Shown: piece by piece, positions 32,202-41,730 of the stretch
How positions within the stretch are numbered: position 1 is the first letter of the stretch
Layout: every line of letters begins with the position of its first letter
DNA from: Herminiimonas sp.
GTDB taxonomy: Bacteria; Pseudomonadota; Gammaproteobacteria; Burkholderiales; Burkholderiaceae_D
Length of the DNA: 64,000 bases
Direction: 5' to 3'
Assembly: GCA_028292265.1 (NCBI GenBank)
Contig: JAQGMR010000015.1
Location: forward strand, 1 to 64,000
Position numbers and translations under genes: made by a program
The notes under the pieces: generated by a model
Database searches by the model: none
What the model saw: only the letters and a program-made list of their open reading frames with translations
Told to the model about the DNA's origin: nothing

Positions 32202-35138
32202 CTACTGCGAGACAGCAGTAGAACCGAGCGTTCGCACGAATGCCAGGAGTGCCTTGTCCTGGATGAAGTGGGCGGACGATGTGGCGGCCAGCAGGCTTTG
32301 GGGCGACTGCGGACGCGATACTGCATAGCCCTGCACATAGTCCACGCCGATTTCTGCCAGCGTTTCCACCGTTGCGCCGTCTTCAGCCCATTCCGCGATA
32401 GTCCGGAGCCCAAGATTCCGGGCCAGGCTGACGATGGCCTCCACAATGGCAACGTTGGCAGGATGCGCATTCATGTTGACGATGAAGCTGCCATCAATCT
32501 TGAGTACGTCGGCCGGCAGATCCTTGAGGTAGGAGAACGAGGTGTAGCCGGCGCCGAAATCATCCAGGCCAATTTTCACACCGTAGCTGCGCACCTGGTC
32601 AATAAAGCGGCGCGTGTTGCCGAGGTCGTGCAGCGCCACGCTCTCGGTAATTTCAATGCACAGGCGGCCCGCCACATGCGCGTTCTGCGCCAGCAGGGCC
32701 TTGGCATCCTGAATGAATCTTTCGTCGTTGAGCGAGGCGCCGGACAAATTCATGCACACGAACTGGGTCCGCGCCAGGCGAGAGAAGTTTGTGTCGAGCC
32801 ATGCCAGCGTAGTCGCCATGACCCAACGATCAATAATCCCGATGCGGCCGCTGTTCTCCGCCGCGCGGATAAGGCGATACGCTGGAATGACCTCGCCGTT
32901 GACGTCGTACATGCGCACAAGAACCTCGAAGTTCAACGAGTCGAATGGCGTCTTGAGTGACATGATCGGCTGCATTTCGACGAACAGCGAGTCGGTCATC
33001 TCGCTCGTCGACAGTCGTTCCACCAGGCTCAATTCCGCTTCGTGTTCGCGGAAGGCGGCGGCGTTCTTGCGATAGACCACCGGGCCGTCATGATTGCTGG
33101 TTTTGGCTTCGCGACAAGCGCGGTCAGCGGTGGCGATTGCGTCCTTGATCGGCGTTCCCGGACTTACCTCGATCAGGCCAATAGAACCGCGAACCTGAAA
33201 CGCCTTGTCGCCAATCCGATAGGGCGCATTGCCGATGCTCGCCGTAATGCCGCGGCATATCCAGGTTGCGAGCGGTATGCTGGTGTCGGGAAGGATGATG
33301 ACGAATTCGTCGCCGCCCACGCGGCCGATACGCTGCGCGCCGTTCAGCATCGCGCCGATGCGGTCGCAGACCTGCTTGAGCACCTCGTCGCCGGCGGTAT
33401 GACCATACAGGTCATTGATCAGCTTGAAGCGGTCAAGGTCCAGATAGGCGAGTGCGAGCGGCTTGCCTTCGGACAGTTGCTGAAGTGCGATGTTGAGTGA
33501 TTTTTCTATGCCGCGCCGATTGAAAACCTTGGTGAGCGGATCGTGCTCGGCCATGAAGAGCAGGTTTTCGGTTGCCTTGGACTTTTCGGTGACATCCTGA
33601 AGGGAGCCTTCGATCTTTCCGCGCGCGAGAGCCGCCTTGACCAGGAAACGTTTGGGGCCCGTGCCATGGAAGTCGTGGGTGCCTTCGATTTCCAGTTCGC
33701 CGTCCGCTTGGCGGCTGACCAGTTGGCGCAGGTGCTCCCAGGCGTTTTCCCCGAAACAGTCATTCCAGTGTCCTTGCAGGTCGGCGGCAACGCCACTGCC
33801 CAGCATATTGCGGAACGCCGGATTGGCACTGACGAAGCGGCCGTCAAGGTCAACGGTAAAAAGGCCGATCGGCATGGCCTCGTAGGTGTGTTCCAGTTCA
33901 GCCTGAACGTCGAGCCGTTGCTTATGCTCCAGGCGCATCTGCTCGGCTATGGCAAGTGCGACCAGAATGCTTGACGAGATGGCTGCGGTGACCGAATTGA
34001 CGGCGCCAATCAGCCCTTTGAAACCGAGGGAGGCGGCGAGTACTTCGTACAGGCTGGCTACGAGCGTGACGCCAATTGATGCGCTATACCAGATAGCTAC
34101 GGTCGAACGGGTTAAAACTAGAATGCGCGCGAGGAAAAAGACCAGCATCAGACTGCCCAGGCCGGTTGCGATCCACAGGACCGGAAGGAAGGCACTGTAG
34201 GAAAGGGTTGCAGACAGCACTACAAGGGGCAAGCAAGCCCATTGCGCAATATTGATCAACGGTGAATAGCCGACCTTCTCGAGATCCTCCCGGAATAGGG
34301 CGCGAAACAGCGTAAGCGTCAGGACATAGTAGATCGATGTCGTAATTAGCCGGATCTCAAGGATCCAGTCTTGCGGCACCATCATGCCGAGCCATTGTGC
34401 ATCCCATCCCGCGGAGAGCGCGCCAACACGGAGGTTTAGCACCAGCCACGCCGAAAAAACAACGTAGACACTCTTTCGAACAATGATCGCCGTAATCATG
34501 ACGAACAAGGCGAGCGTCAGCAAGCCGCCGTCCAACAAGCCCGAGTTCCTGTCGGATTCCCGTGCGGCCATTTCAAGCCGTGAGAGCGGCCACTGATTTA
34601 CGGTAACCCAGGCAGGTCCGATGAACTGGCTGCGGCAGATCACTTCATTGCCGGCATCGGTCGGGTCCAGGCGCAGAGCGAATCCTGCTTTGACAGAGGC
34701 TACGCGGCCTTCGGCCCCATGCCGGTCTGCATCGCCGAGCAGGCGCAGCGATTTGGCGTCCCAACAACTGACCGACATGGCATGTCGGGACGGAAATTCA
34801 ATAGCCTGGGGTTCTGCGCCGTCGTCCTGATGCGGCAGAAAGGCGATCCAGAACGTATTCTCCGACCGATGTGTGTCGAGAAAAGACACACGAGGCTCAG
34901 GCTCGACGAGTCTAGCCGCGTCTTGTGGCGACCATTTTTTGCTTGTTTCTAAATAATGAAAGGCGAGGGGGCGGGCGCCTGCGGTGGGATAGTAGCTGTC
35001 CCAGGAGAAATACCCCAGTACGGACGCTGCGGCGATAATGATCGGAAGTCCGTAAGCGGACAAGCGATAAACGGCGTCTTCCAGAGCCGAGTTCAGCCGC
35101 TGCCCCCACTCGCTTGATTTGTATGTTCGTCGCACCAT
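32202..35138 (-). CDS. Membrane-bound PAS-GGDEF-EAL protein (c-di-GMP turnover)
   Basis: 978 residues. There is one membrane segment (about 30-46), a periplasmic domain (about 50-200), about seven membrane helices (205-400, 7TM-sensor-like), PAS (about 415-530), GGDEF (about 540-700) and EAL (about 715-965). The GGDEF motif (about 606-610) is intact, but the RxxD inhibition site is absent (NGAQ in its place). The phosphodiesterase motif is EVLVR rather than EALxR and keeps the metal-binding Glu. CIEITES, LDDFGAGYTS and LKIDGSF are present. Both activities are possible. It lies 125 bp downstream of the FeeM-like gene. Confidence 0.92.
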   Translation of the reverse strand: MVRRTYKSSEWGQRLNSALEDAVYRLSAYGLPIIIAAASVLGYFSWDSYYPTAGARPLAFHYLETSKKWSPQDAARLVEPEPRVSFLDTHRSENTFWIAFLPHQDDGAEPQAIEFPSRHAMSVSCWDAKSLRLLGDADRHGAEGRVASVKAGFALRLDPTDAGNEVICRSQFIGPAWVTVNQWPLSRLEMAARESDRNSGLLDGGLLTLALFVMITAIIVRKSVYVVFSAWLVLNLRVGALSAGWDAQWLGMMVPQDWILEIRLITTSIYYVLTLTLFRALFREDLEKVGYSPLINIAQWACLPLVVLSATLSYSAFLPVLWIATGLGSLMLVFFLARILVLTRSTVAIWYSASIGVTLVASLYEVLAASLGFKGLIGAVNSVTAAISSSILVALAIAEQMRLEHKQRLDVQAELEHTYEAMPIGLFTVDLDGRFVSANPAFRNMLGSGVAADLQGHWNDCFGENAWEHLRQLVSRQADGELEIEGTHDFHGTGPKRFLVKAALARGKIEGSLQDVTEKSKATENLLFMAEHDPLTKVFNRRGIEKSLNIALQQLSEGKPLALAYLDLDRFKLINDLYGHTAGDEVLKQVCDRIGAMLNGAQRIGRVGGDEFVIILPDTSIPLATWICRGITASIGNAPYRIGDKAFQVRGSIGLIEVSPGTPIKDAIATADRACREAKTSNHDGPVVYRKNAAAFREHEAELSLVERLSTSEMTDSLFVEMQPIMSLKTPFDSLNFEVLVRMYDVNGEVIPAYRLIRAAENSGRIGIIDRWVMATTLAWLDTNFSRLARTQFVCMNLSGASLNDERFIQDAKALLAQNAHVAGRLCIEITESVALHDLGNTRRFIDQVRSYGVKIGLDDFGAGYTSFSYLKDLPADVLKIDGSFIVNMNAHPANVAIVEAIVSLARNLGLRTIAEWAEDGATVETLAEIGVDYVQGYAVSRPQSPQSLLAATSSAHFIQDKALLAFVRTLGSTAVSQ

Positions 35139-35263
35139 CGCTTATTGTCGAGGTGGCGGCCCGCCACCAGCATTATTTTCGCTACAGTACCGCAATAATA
35201 ATGCCCCGTCGCAACAAACGTTAATTCTGTTTTGAAATGAATCCTTTAATGCAACAGATGTTA

Positions 35264-36043
35264 TCAAGCAGTTAACATCCCATGCTGGGTAATCGACCTG
35301 TTCCTCCGTGCTTCCGGGACAAAAGGCGCTGAGTCCCGCAGGTCGATATCGGGATGCGCCGTACGAACCATGAAGTCGAACAAGGGGTGGTGAGCGGAAG
35401 CCCAGTTAGCTTCTGCCGCATTAACCTCAAACGACAAAATGCGGTGCGGCATATTATTAGCGTAGGCGAGGTTTACATAGCCGAGGTCCGGATAGACGTC
35501 CTTGAATAGCAGCCGATCGTATTGGCGGTCAATTGGCGTTCTTCCCGCGATAATCATCCACTCGATCCCTACCTGCTGGCAATACAGGTAGTACGCCTTA
35601 AAGAGGACGGTTTTAACGAGGCGGCCCACACGTTCTTCAGTGACGCCCAAGCGCGTTGCTTCGGCCAGTGGCCGTAAAGCGAGTGCAGGTGGCAGCGGGA
35701 TCGATTGCTCGAGCGACAGGGGACGATAACGGTTGGTTTGTATACGCATCGTTCCAATCGGGGAACCGTCGAGCTTTGATTCTGCTAGCAGCACAACAAC
35801 GCCGTCTTCGGTATCGAGCGGTTCCGCGGACTTCAGAATTTCGGCAAGGGCCGGGACGTGACGATTGTAGGCAGCGTGCCGAATCTGTATGGCTTTGCGT
35901 AGCTCGACGGCGTTACGGACGACCTTGACGGTGAACGGAAGATGCTCCTCGTCCAGCTTCTTGCTAGACGGTAATCCGTGCAGGGTGACTTCAGGGGTGA
36001 GCCTCTCGATATCGGCGGCAATCCAGTCAATTTTCGAATTCAT
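35264..36043 (-). CDS. FeeM-like N-acyl amino acid synthase (GNAT-type)
   Basis: 259 residues. It resembles the FeeM family, which couples fatty-acyl groups to an amino acid and is related in fold to acyl-homoserine-lactone synthases. The segment AIQIRHAAYNRHVPAL matches the N-terminal substrate-binding block, GSPIGTMRIQTN and ATRLGVTEERVG the core, and MIIAGRTPIDRQYDRLLF the later block. AGGAG at 8 nt fixes ATG 36043. A palindrome lies 50 bp upstream. Neighbours are a c-di-GMP enzyme and an acyl-CoA synthetase. The product is not known, and assignment is by pattern recognition. Confidence 0.65.
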   Translation of the reverse strand: MNSKIDWIAADIERLTPEVTLHGLPSSKKLDEEHLPFTVKVVRNAVELRKAIQIRHAAYNRHVPALAEILKSAEPLDTEDGVVVLLAESKLDGSPIGTMRIQTNRYRPLSLEQSIPLPPALALRPLAEATRLGVTEERVGRLVKTVLFKAYYLYCQQVGIEWMIIAGRTPIDRQYDRLLFKDVYPDLGYVNLAYANNMPHRILSFEVNAAEANWASAHHPLFDFMVRTAHPDIDLRDSAPFVPEARRNRSITQHGMLTA

Positions 36044-36293
36044 GCGGTGTTCTCCTAAAAAGCTTAAGAGTTCCGTCGATAACCGCGGCGGTCCTGACAG
36101 TTGTCAGACCTCTAATAAAGTTACCGGACTCAAGCTGAATATTAGTATTGCACTAAGTATTGCTCGGCGGTAGGGAAACTTTGCTTGCAGCAAAAATAAT
36201 TACCTTTTGTACACGGGTGTAGTGCTGAGCGCCGTGACTATTTGACAACAAAGTACGCGGCGGTCGACGCGCCCTTTATAGGGAGAAGGGGGT
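36044..36293. promoter_or_regulatory. Regulatory gap upstream of the FeeM-like gene
   Basis: A 250-bp AT-richer gap between two minus-strand genes. At 36094-36107 is CTGACAGTTGTCAG, a palindrome with 6-bp arms and a 2-bp centre, flanked by GGT and ACC that can extend the stem if one base bulges. It could be an operator for the FeeM-like gene. No strong -35/-10 pair was found. Confidence 0.4.
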
Positions 36294-37976
36294 TTACCGG
36301 GAGTTTGCGGCGCGCTCGGCCTCAAGCAGGCGGAGAACTCGGCGCAGGATTTTGCCGGTCGTGGTCATCGGCAACTCGGCAACAAATTCAATCTCTTTTG
36401 GGTACTCGTACGGTGCCAGCTTGCCGCGCACATGATTTTGCAAGTCTGCGATCAGTTTCTCGTCGCGTTCCGGACTCCGCGCCAAACCGGCCGTGAGCAC
36501 CACATAGGCTTTCACCAGATTTCCACGCTCCTGGTCCGGCTTTGGCACGACCGCAGCGTTGGCGACGGCAGGATGCTTAACCAGGCAGTTCTCGATTTCA
36601 GCCGGCCCGATGCGGTAGCCCGCGGCCTTGAACATGTCGTCGGCACGCCCCTGGTACCAGAGATAGCCATCGTCATCGAGAACTGCCAAATCTCCCGTCC
36701 GGCTCCAATCGCCGGTAAATTTGGAGGCCGTCGCTTCCGGATTCTTCCAGTACTCCAGGAAGAACACGGGATCCGGGTGCCCGTGGATGTCGTTGCGGTG
36801 GATGGCGACTTCCCCCGCCTGACCGGGCGCGACAGGCTTGCCGTCGTCGTCGATGACTGCAACACGATGACCCGGGTACGGTCGCCCCATGCTCCCCGGT
36901 TTGGCGGGCCATCGGACGCTACTATTACCGACGATGTAGTTCATTTCGGTTTGACCGAACATCTCGTTGATGGTTAGCCCCAGCGCGGCTTGCCCCCAGT
37001 TGAACACCGCGTCGCCGACCGCCTCGCCGGCGCTCATGATTGCACGCAGCTTCAACTGATAGGTGGAGCGGGGTTCCGGAACCGTTTTCATCATCATCTT
37101 GAGGGCGGTCGGAAACAGGAACGCATTGGTGACGCCGTAGGTTTCCATTAGCTGAAACGCGCCTTCGGGGGTGAAGCGGCCCCGGTAACCCACGATCGGT
37201 TGGCCGAAATAGAGAGTCGGCAGCAGGGCGTCCATCAGTCCGCCGGTCCACGCCCAGTCCGCGGGAGACCAGAAGACGTCGCCATCCTGGGGAAACCAGT
37301 TCTGCGAAGCGACGAAACCGGTCAGATTTCCTATCAACGCCTGCTGCGGTAGCAGAGCGCCCTTTGGCGCACCGGTCGTGCCGCTGGTGTAGATCAGGAT
37401 GGCAGGGTCAGTGGCCCGCGTTGCAACTGCTTCGAAGTCGTCGCTTGCATCAGCCAATGCACGATGCCAGTCGAGGGTCCCTTCATCGGCGCAGTCAACC
37501 GCCAGGACGTGCTTGAGGGCTGGACAGGCTTCGCGCGCTTCGCACATATTTGCAAGCGCTGCCGGATCGACGATCGCAAGCACGGCCTCGCTGTCCTGCA
37601 GTCGGTATTCGAGCGCATCGCGGCCAAACAGCACCGACATCGGCATTGCGACCGCCCCAAGCAGGTGGCAGGCGATATGCGCGACCGCAGTCTCGGGACG
37701 CTGCGGCAGCACGATGGCAATCCGGTCGCCACGCTTCACGCCATTGCTCCACAGGACATTAGCAAGCCGATTGGCCTGTTCCGCCAGCGCCGAATAGGTC
37801 ACCGTGGCGGTGTGCCCGGTTTCGGTTTCGTAGTAGATTGCGATTCGACGCTGGTCAGTACTCCACCGGGTGCAACAAAACCTGGCGATATTGAAATCGG
37901 CCGGGACATGCCAGCGAAAGTCTTGGTAGAGCCGGTCGTACTGATCATGCGGTTGCTTCTGTGGGCCAGGCTTCAT
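36294..37976 (-). CDS. AMP-forming acyl-CoA synthetase
   Basis: 560 residues. Adenylates a carboxylic acid and transfers it to CoA. ILIYTSGTTGAPKGALLP is the P-loop motif, INEMFGQTEMNY is motif A5, WSRTGDLAVLDDDGY and the hinge GRADDMFKAAGYRIGP follow, and the catalytic lysine is in MTTTGKILRR. It looks closest to acetyl/medium-chain acyl-CoA synthetases (AcsA-like). Substrate length is not readable. It lies upstream of the FeeM-like gene on the same strand and diverges from an alpha/beta hydrolase. Confidence 0.88.
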   Translation of the reverse strand: MKPGPQKQPHDQYDRLYQDFRWHVPADFNIARFCCTRWSTDQRRIAIYYETETGHTATVTYSALAEQANRLANVLWSNGVKRGDRIAIVLPQRPETAVAHIACHLLGAVAMPMSVLFGRDALEYRLQDSEAVLAIVDPAALANMCEAREACPALKHVLAVDCADEGTLDWHRALADASDDFEAVATRATDPAILIYTSGTTGAPKGALLPQQALIGNLTGFVASQNWFPQDGDVFWSPADWAWTGGLMDALLPTLYFGQPIVGYRGRFTPEGAFQLMETYGVTNAFLFPTALKMMMKTVPEPRSTYQLKLRAIMSAGEAVGDAVFNWGQAALGLTINEMFGQTEMNYIVGNSSVRWPAKPGSMGRPYPGHRVAVIDDDGKPVAPGQAGEVAIHRNDIHGHPDPVFFLEYWKNPEATASKFTGDWSRTGDLAVLDDDGYLWYQGRADDMFKAAGYRIGPAEIENCLVKHPAVANAAVVPKPDQERGNLVKAYVVLTAGLARSPERDEKLIADLQNHVRGKLAPYEYPKEIEFVAELPMTTTGKILRRVLRLLEAERAANSR

Positions 37977-37987
37977 GCGGTCTCCGC

Positions 37988-38009
37988 TATAATTATCGAA
38001 CGGTCGTAC
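37988..38009 (+). promoter_or_regulatory. Candidate -10 box and operator in the acyl-CoA synthetase/hydrolase divergon
   Basis: TATAAT (37988-37993) is followed by an imperfect palindrome GAACGGTCGTAC (37998-38009) that resembles TetR-type operators. No good -35 is present for the plus strand. The site lies between divergent start codons (37976 and 38061), so one regulator could act on both. Confidence 0.35.
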
Positions 38010-38060
38010 TAAAATCTGCGAGTCGGCACAGCCGCGCGCATCTCAAATCCCTTCGCTCCC

Positions 38061-38963
38061 ATGAAACCATCGCGCTCAGAATTTATCACGGTCAGACGAC
38101 TGAAGTACCATGTCCGGCATTGGGGGGCGGAAGGCTCGCCCAAGCTGTTTATGCTGCATGGCTGGATGGACGTGTCCGCTTCCTTCCAGTTTGTGGTCGA
38201 CTGCCTGCGCCATGACTGGCACGTGATCGCGCCAGACTGGCGCGGCTTTGGATTGAGCGAGGCGCAGCACGCCGATACCTATTATTTCCCTGACTATGTT
38301 GGCGACCTCGACAGCGTCCTGCAACACTATTCCCCCATCGACCCCGTGAATCTTTTGGGACACAGCATGGGTGGCAATGCGGTGTGTCTCTACGCGGGCG
38401 TGCGGCCCGACCGGGTAGCTAAGCTGGTGAATCTTGAAGGCTTTGGCATGCCGGCTACCCAGCCGGAGCAGGCGCCCGAACGCTACGCAAAATGGCTGGA
38501 CGAACTGCGCTCACCGGCGACAATGCGAGGCTATGGCAGCCGGGAAGAGGTTGCGCGCCGCCTGCAAAAGACCAATCCGCGTCTTACCGACGAACGGGCG
38601 CATTTCCTTTCCGGACACTGGTCGGCCCAAAATGCGGAAGGACGCTGGGATGTGCTGGGCGATCCGGCGCACAAGGGCAGCAGCCCGTTGCTTTATCGCG
38701 TTGAGGAAGCTCTCGCCTGTTGGCAGCGCATTAGCGCCCCGGTGTTGTGGGTTGAGGCGGAGGATACGGATGTGTGGCGCTGGATGGGCCCCAAGGACAA
38801 GGCGCGCGTCGAGATCGATCGACGCATTGCGCACTTGGCCAACGTAAAGAAAGCATCGATCGCCCAGGCCGGGCACATGCTGCATCACGACCAGCCGGAA
38901 GCGCTGGCGGCGCTCATTGAAGCGTTTCTGGATGCGCCGGAAGTGCCCGGTTCGTCGGCATGA
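38061..38963 (+). CDS. Alpha/beta hydrolase
   Basis: 300 residues. The oxyanion HGWMD (about 34-38), the nucleophile Ser in GHSMGG (about 100-105), a later acid residue in VEAEDTDVW and the His in AGHMLHHDQP make a complete Ser-Asp/Glu-His set. Substrate unknown: esterase, thioesterase or lactonase are possible. Divergent from the acyl-CoA synthetase, 84 bp apart. Confidence 0.85.
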   Translation: MKPSRSEFITVRRLKYHVRHWGAEGSPKLFMLHGWMDVSASFQFVVDCLRHDWHVIAPDWRGFGLSEAQHADTYYFPDYVGDLDSVLQHYSPIDPVNLLGHSMGGNAVCLYAGVRPDRVAKLVNLEGFGMPATQPEQAPERYAKWLDELRSPATMRGYGSREEVARRLQKTNPRLTDERAHFLSGHWSAQNAEGRWDVLGDPAHKGSSPLLYRVEEALACWQRISAPVLWVEAEDTDVWRWMGPKDKARVEIDRRIAHLANVKKASIAQAGHMLHHDQPEALAALIEAFLDAPEVPGSSA

Positions 38964-39020
38964 CTTGCCGAGCACCCTGGGCGGTATAGCGGCGTGAAGC
39001 GAACCGTGGCCGAGCTCTTT

Positions 39021-39078
39021 GGCCGCGCTGGCCCTTGATGAGACAAGTCGGCCGCGCTGGCGCCTGATCAGGCAAGCC
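39021..39078 (+). repeat. 29-bp imperfect tandem repeat, two copies
   Basis: Units 39021-39049 and 39050-39078 both start GGCCGCGCTGGC and agree at 24 of 29 positions. They lie in the 199-bp gap between the alpha/beta hydrolase and the PHP-domain gene. No function suggested. Confidence 0.7.
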
Positions 39079-39162
39079 GGCAACCCGACGCAGCGTACAA
39101 TATGAGGTGCGGAAATCCTGCTTGTCCGGCCCCTTTTATCCTTCATTTCGCGATATTCCAAC

Positions 39163-39999
39163 ATGCTTAACGTCGACCTGCACTGTCATTCCAACGTTTC
39201 CGATGGCCTGCTTGCACCCGCCGAGGTGGCGCGGCTTGCCAAGGCGAATGGCGTGAATGTCTGGGCGCTGACGGACCACGACGAACTCGGTGGTATTCCG
39301 GAGGCGCGCGAGGCAGCACGCGACCTCGGCATGCATTACGTCACGGGAGTCGAAATTTCGGTTACCTGGGGTGGTCAAACCGTGCACATCGTCGGGCTGC
39401 GGATCGACGAAAACAATGAGCAGCTCAAACAGGGCCTTGCGGCGACACGATCCGGTCGAGAGCGCCGCGCGCGTGAAATTGGCGACCAGCTCTCAGCGGT
39501 TGGCATTCCAGGCGCCTATGAAGGTGCGCTCAAATTCGTTGGCAATCCCGACCTGATCTCACGAACCCACTTCGCGCGTTTCCTGATTGAACGTGGTTCT
39601 TGCGGAAGCATCAGCGAGGTTTTCACCAAATACCTTGTCGAAGGCAAGCCGGGGTATGTCCCGCATCGCTGGGCCACCCTGAAGGAGGCGGTAAGCTGGA
39701 TTCGCGGCGCAGGGGGCGTGGCAGTCATTGCGCATCCCGGGCGCTATAAATTTAGCGAAACATTGTTCGACGAATTGCTCCTGCAGTTCAAGGAGTCCGG
39801 TGGGGCCGGCATAGAGGTCATTACCGGTAGCCATACCGTCGACCAGTACGCCGAATATGCCGGCGTTGCCAGGCGCAACGGCATGCTGGCTTCGCGCGGC
39901 TCCGACTTCCACGGTCCTGGAGAATCGCGCGTTGAACTTGGCACACTGCCTTCGCTGCCGCGAGACCTGGTGCCGGTGTGGCATGACTGGGCGCTTTGA
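39163..39999 (+). CDS. PHP-domain 5'-3' exoribonuclease (RNase AM, YciV/TrpH family)
   Basis: 278 residues. A trinuclear-metal PHP domain with DLHCHSNVSDG (residues 5-15), TDHDELGG, GVEIS, IAHPGRY and GSDFHGPGE. In E. coli the homologue trims 5' ends of rRNA and 3',5'-bisphosphates. It lies upstream of htpX and yciO. In E. coli yciV and yciO are also neighbours. Confidence 0.88.
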   Translation: MLNVDLHCHSNVSDGLLAPAEVARLAKANGVNVWALTDHDELGGIPEAREAARDLGMHYVTGVEISVTWGGQTVHIVGLRIDENNEQLKQGLAATRSGRERRAREIGDQLSAVGIPGAYEGALKFVGNPDLISRTHFARFLIERGSCGSISEVFTKYLVEGKPGYVPHRWATLKEAVSWIRGAGGVAVIAHPGRYKFSETLFDELLLQFKESGGAGIEVITGSHTVDQYAEYAGVARRNGMLASRGSDFHGPGESRVELGTLPSLPRDLVPVWHDWAL

Positions 40000-40136
40000 C
40001 CCCATTCCCCAACTTCTACGGGTAACGCACTTGAATAAAATTCTGCCACGCCGCATATAGGCCGCGGTGGGCGCGGCATTACCGCTGGATGCGTCCAGTG
40101 TTATGTTGGTCCGATTGCATAACCGGGGAGGTCAAA

Positions 40137-41009
40137 ATGAAAAGAATATTTCTGTTTTTGGCGACAAACATCGCCGTCATGGTGGTTTTGTCGCTGGTGC
40201 TGTCGCTGCTCGGGGTGGACCGTTTCCTCACTGGAAGCGGACTCAATCTGCCGATGCTTCTGGTGTTCTCGCTGGTAGTCGGTTTTACCGGCTCGATCTT
40301 TTCTCTACTGATCAGTAAGTCCATGGCGAAATGGACGACCGGCGCGCAGGTCCTCGATGCACCTTCCAACTCGACCGAACTCTGGCTGGTCGACACCGTC
40401 AGAAAGCTGGCGGAACGGGCGGGCATCGGCATGCCGGAAGTGGCGGTCTATGAAGGTGAGGCCAATGCTTTTGCCACGGGCGCTTTCAAGAATTCCGCCC
40501 TGGTTGCCGTTTCCACCGGGCTGCTCGAAAGCATGACCCGCGATGAAGTAGAAGCCGTACTGGGACATGAGATCGCGCACATTGCCAATGGGGACATGGT
40601 GACCATGACCCTGATCCAGGGCGTGGTGAACACCTTCGTTGTCTTCCTTTCCCGTGTGGTTGGCTACCTGGTCGACCGGGCGCTTTCGCGGGATAACAAC
40701 AGTGGTCCGGGCATCGGCTACATGGTCAGTGTGATCGTTTGCCAAATCGTGTTCGGCATCGCGGCTTCGGTGATCGTTGCCTGGTTTTCACGGCATCGCG
40801 AGTTCCGCGCCGATGCGGGCTCAGCACGGCTGCTCGGCAGTCCGCAACCCATGGTGAAAGCACTGGCGCGTCTGGGCGGGGTTGAAGCAAGCAGCCTGCC
40901 GCAAGGCCTTGCTTCACTCGGCATCAATGACAAGCCAGGATTCCTGGGCCTGTTTTCCACCCATCCGCCGATCGAAGAAAGGATCGCGGCATTGCGCGGG
41001 ATTCGCTAG
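40137..41009 (+). CDS. htpX: Membrane zinc metalloprotease HtpX
   Basis: Quality-control protease of the inner membrane. 290 residues. Two N-terminal membrane segments (about 4-22 and 35-52), the zinc motif HEIAH (about 142-146) followed by further hydrophobic segments (about 155-175 and 190-215), and a Glu ligand in [18 protein letters not shown] just before ATG 40137 fixes the start. Confidence 0.96.
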   Translation: MKRIFLFLATNIAVMVVLSLVLSLLGVDRFLTGSGLNLPMLLVFSLVVGFTGSIFSLLISKSMAKWTTGAQVLDAPSNSTELWLVDTVRKLAERAGIGMPEVAVYEGEANAFATGAFKNSALVAVSTGLLESMTRDEVEAVLGHEIAHIANGDMVTMTLIQGVVNTFVVFLSRVVGYLVDRALSRDNNSGPGIGYMVSVIVCQIVFGIAASVIVAWFSRHREFRADAGSARLLGSPQPMVKALARLGGVEASSLPQGLASLGINDKPGFLGLFSTHPPIEERIAALRGIR

Positions 41010-41106
41010 TTTGCACCGCGATGCAAGATAGTTCATAGACTGCATAATACTTCGGGAAAGCGTTTGAACCCTTCGGCGGTGGCGTTGCTGCCGCCTTCTC
41101 CTTTAC

Positions 41107-41730
41107 ATGAGCCAATATTTCGAGATTCATCCGGAAAACCCGCAGTTGCGCCTGATCCGACAGGCAATCCAAATCATCGACAAGGGCGGCATCGTTGCCG
41201 TCCCTACCGACTCTTGCTACGCACTGGTTTGCCAGCTCGACGACAAGAATGCGGTCGAACGCCTGCGCCGCATACGCGGCGTCGACGACAAGCATCACCT
41301 CACTCTCTTGTGCCGCGATCTTTCCGAAATCGCCCAGTACGCGAAGATCGACAACCACCAATACCGTCTGCTCAAGGCGACCACGCCCGGCCCCTACACC
41401 TTCATCCTTGAGGCGACCAGGGAAGTGCCACGTCGACTTTCCCATCCGGCACGCAAGACGATCGGACTGAGAGTGCCGGAAAATCCGATCATGCACGCCT
41501 TGCTTGCCGAACGTGAACAGCCCTTGCTCGGCACGACGCTGATCATGCCGGGCCAGGAAGACGCGCTGAATGATCCCGAAGAAATTCGAGATCAGCTTGA
41601 AAAGCAGATCGAACTGGTTATCGACGGTGGCGCCTGCAGCCTTGATCCAACCACGGTCATCGACCTGACAGGAAGCGAGCCTGTGTTGATCCGCCGTGGA
41701 CGCGGCGATCTCACGCCCTTCGCACTGTGA
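41107..41730 (+). CDS. yciO: YciO-family protein (TsaC/Sua5-like)
   Basis: 207 residues, YrdC-like fold. VAVPTDSCYALVCQL and RIRGVDDKHHLTLLC match the threonylcarbamoyl-AMP-synthase superfamily, and TPGPYTFIL and PARKTIGLRVP follow. The essential TsaC is a different member, so this is best called YciO and its role in tRNA modification is uncertain. It lies in the order yciV-htpX-yciO-M50-trpS. Confidence 0.85.
   Translation: MSQYFEIHPENPQLRLIRQAIQIIDKGGIVAVPTDSCYALVCQLDDKNAVERLRRIRGVDDKHHLTLLCRDLSEIAQYAKIDNHQYRLLKATTPGPYTFILEATREVPRRLSHPARKTIGLRVPENPIMHALLAEREQPLLGTTLIMPGQEDALNDPEEIRDQLEKQIELVIDGGACSLDPTTVIDLTGSEPVLIRRGRGDLTPFAL

Noticed and set aside
36094..36107. lux-box or LexA box at the FeeM-like gene
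   Set aside because: Half-site spacing does not fit (CTG-N8-CAG). Kept only as an unassigned palindrome.
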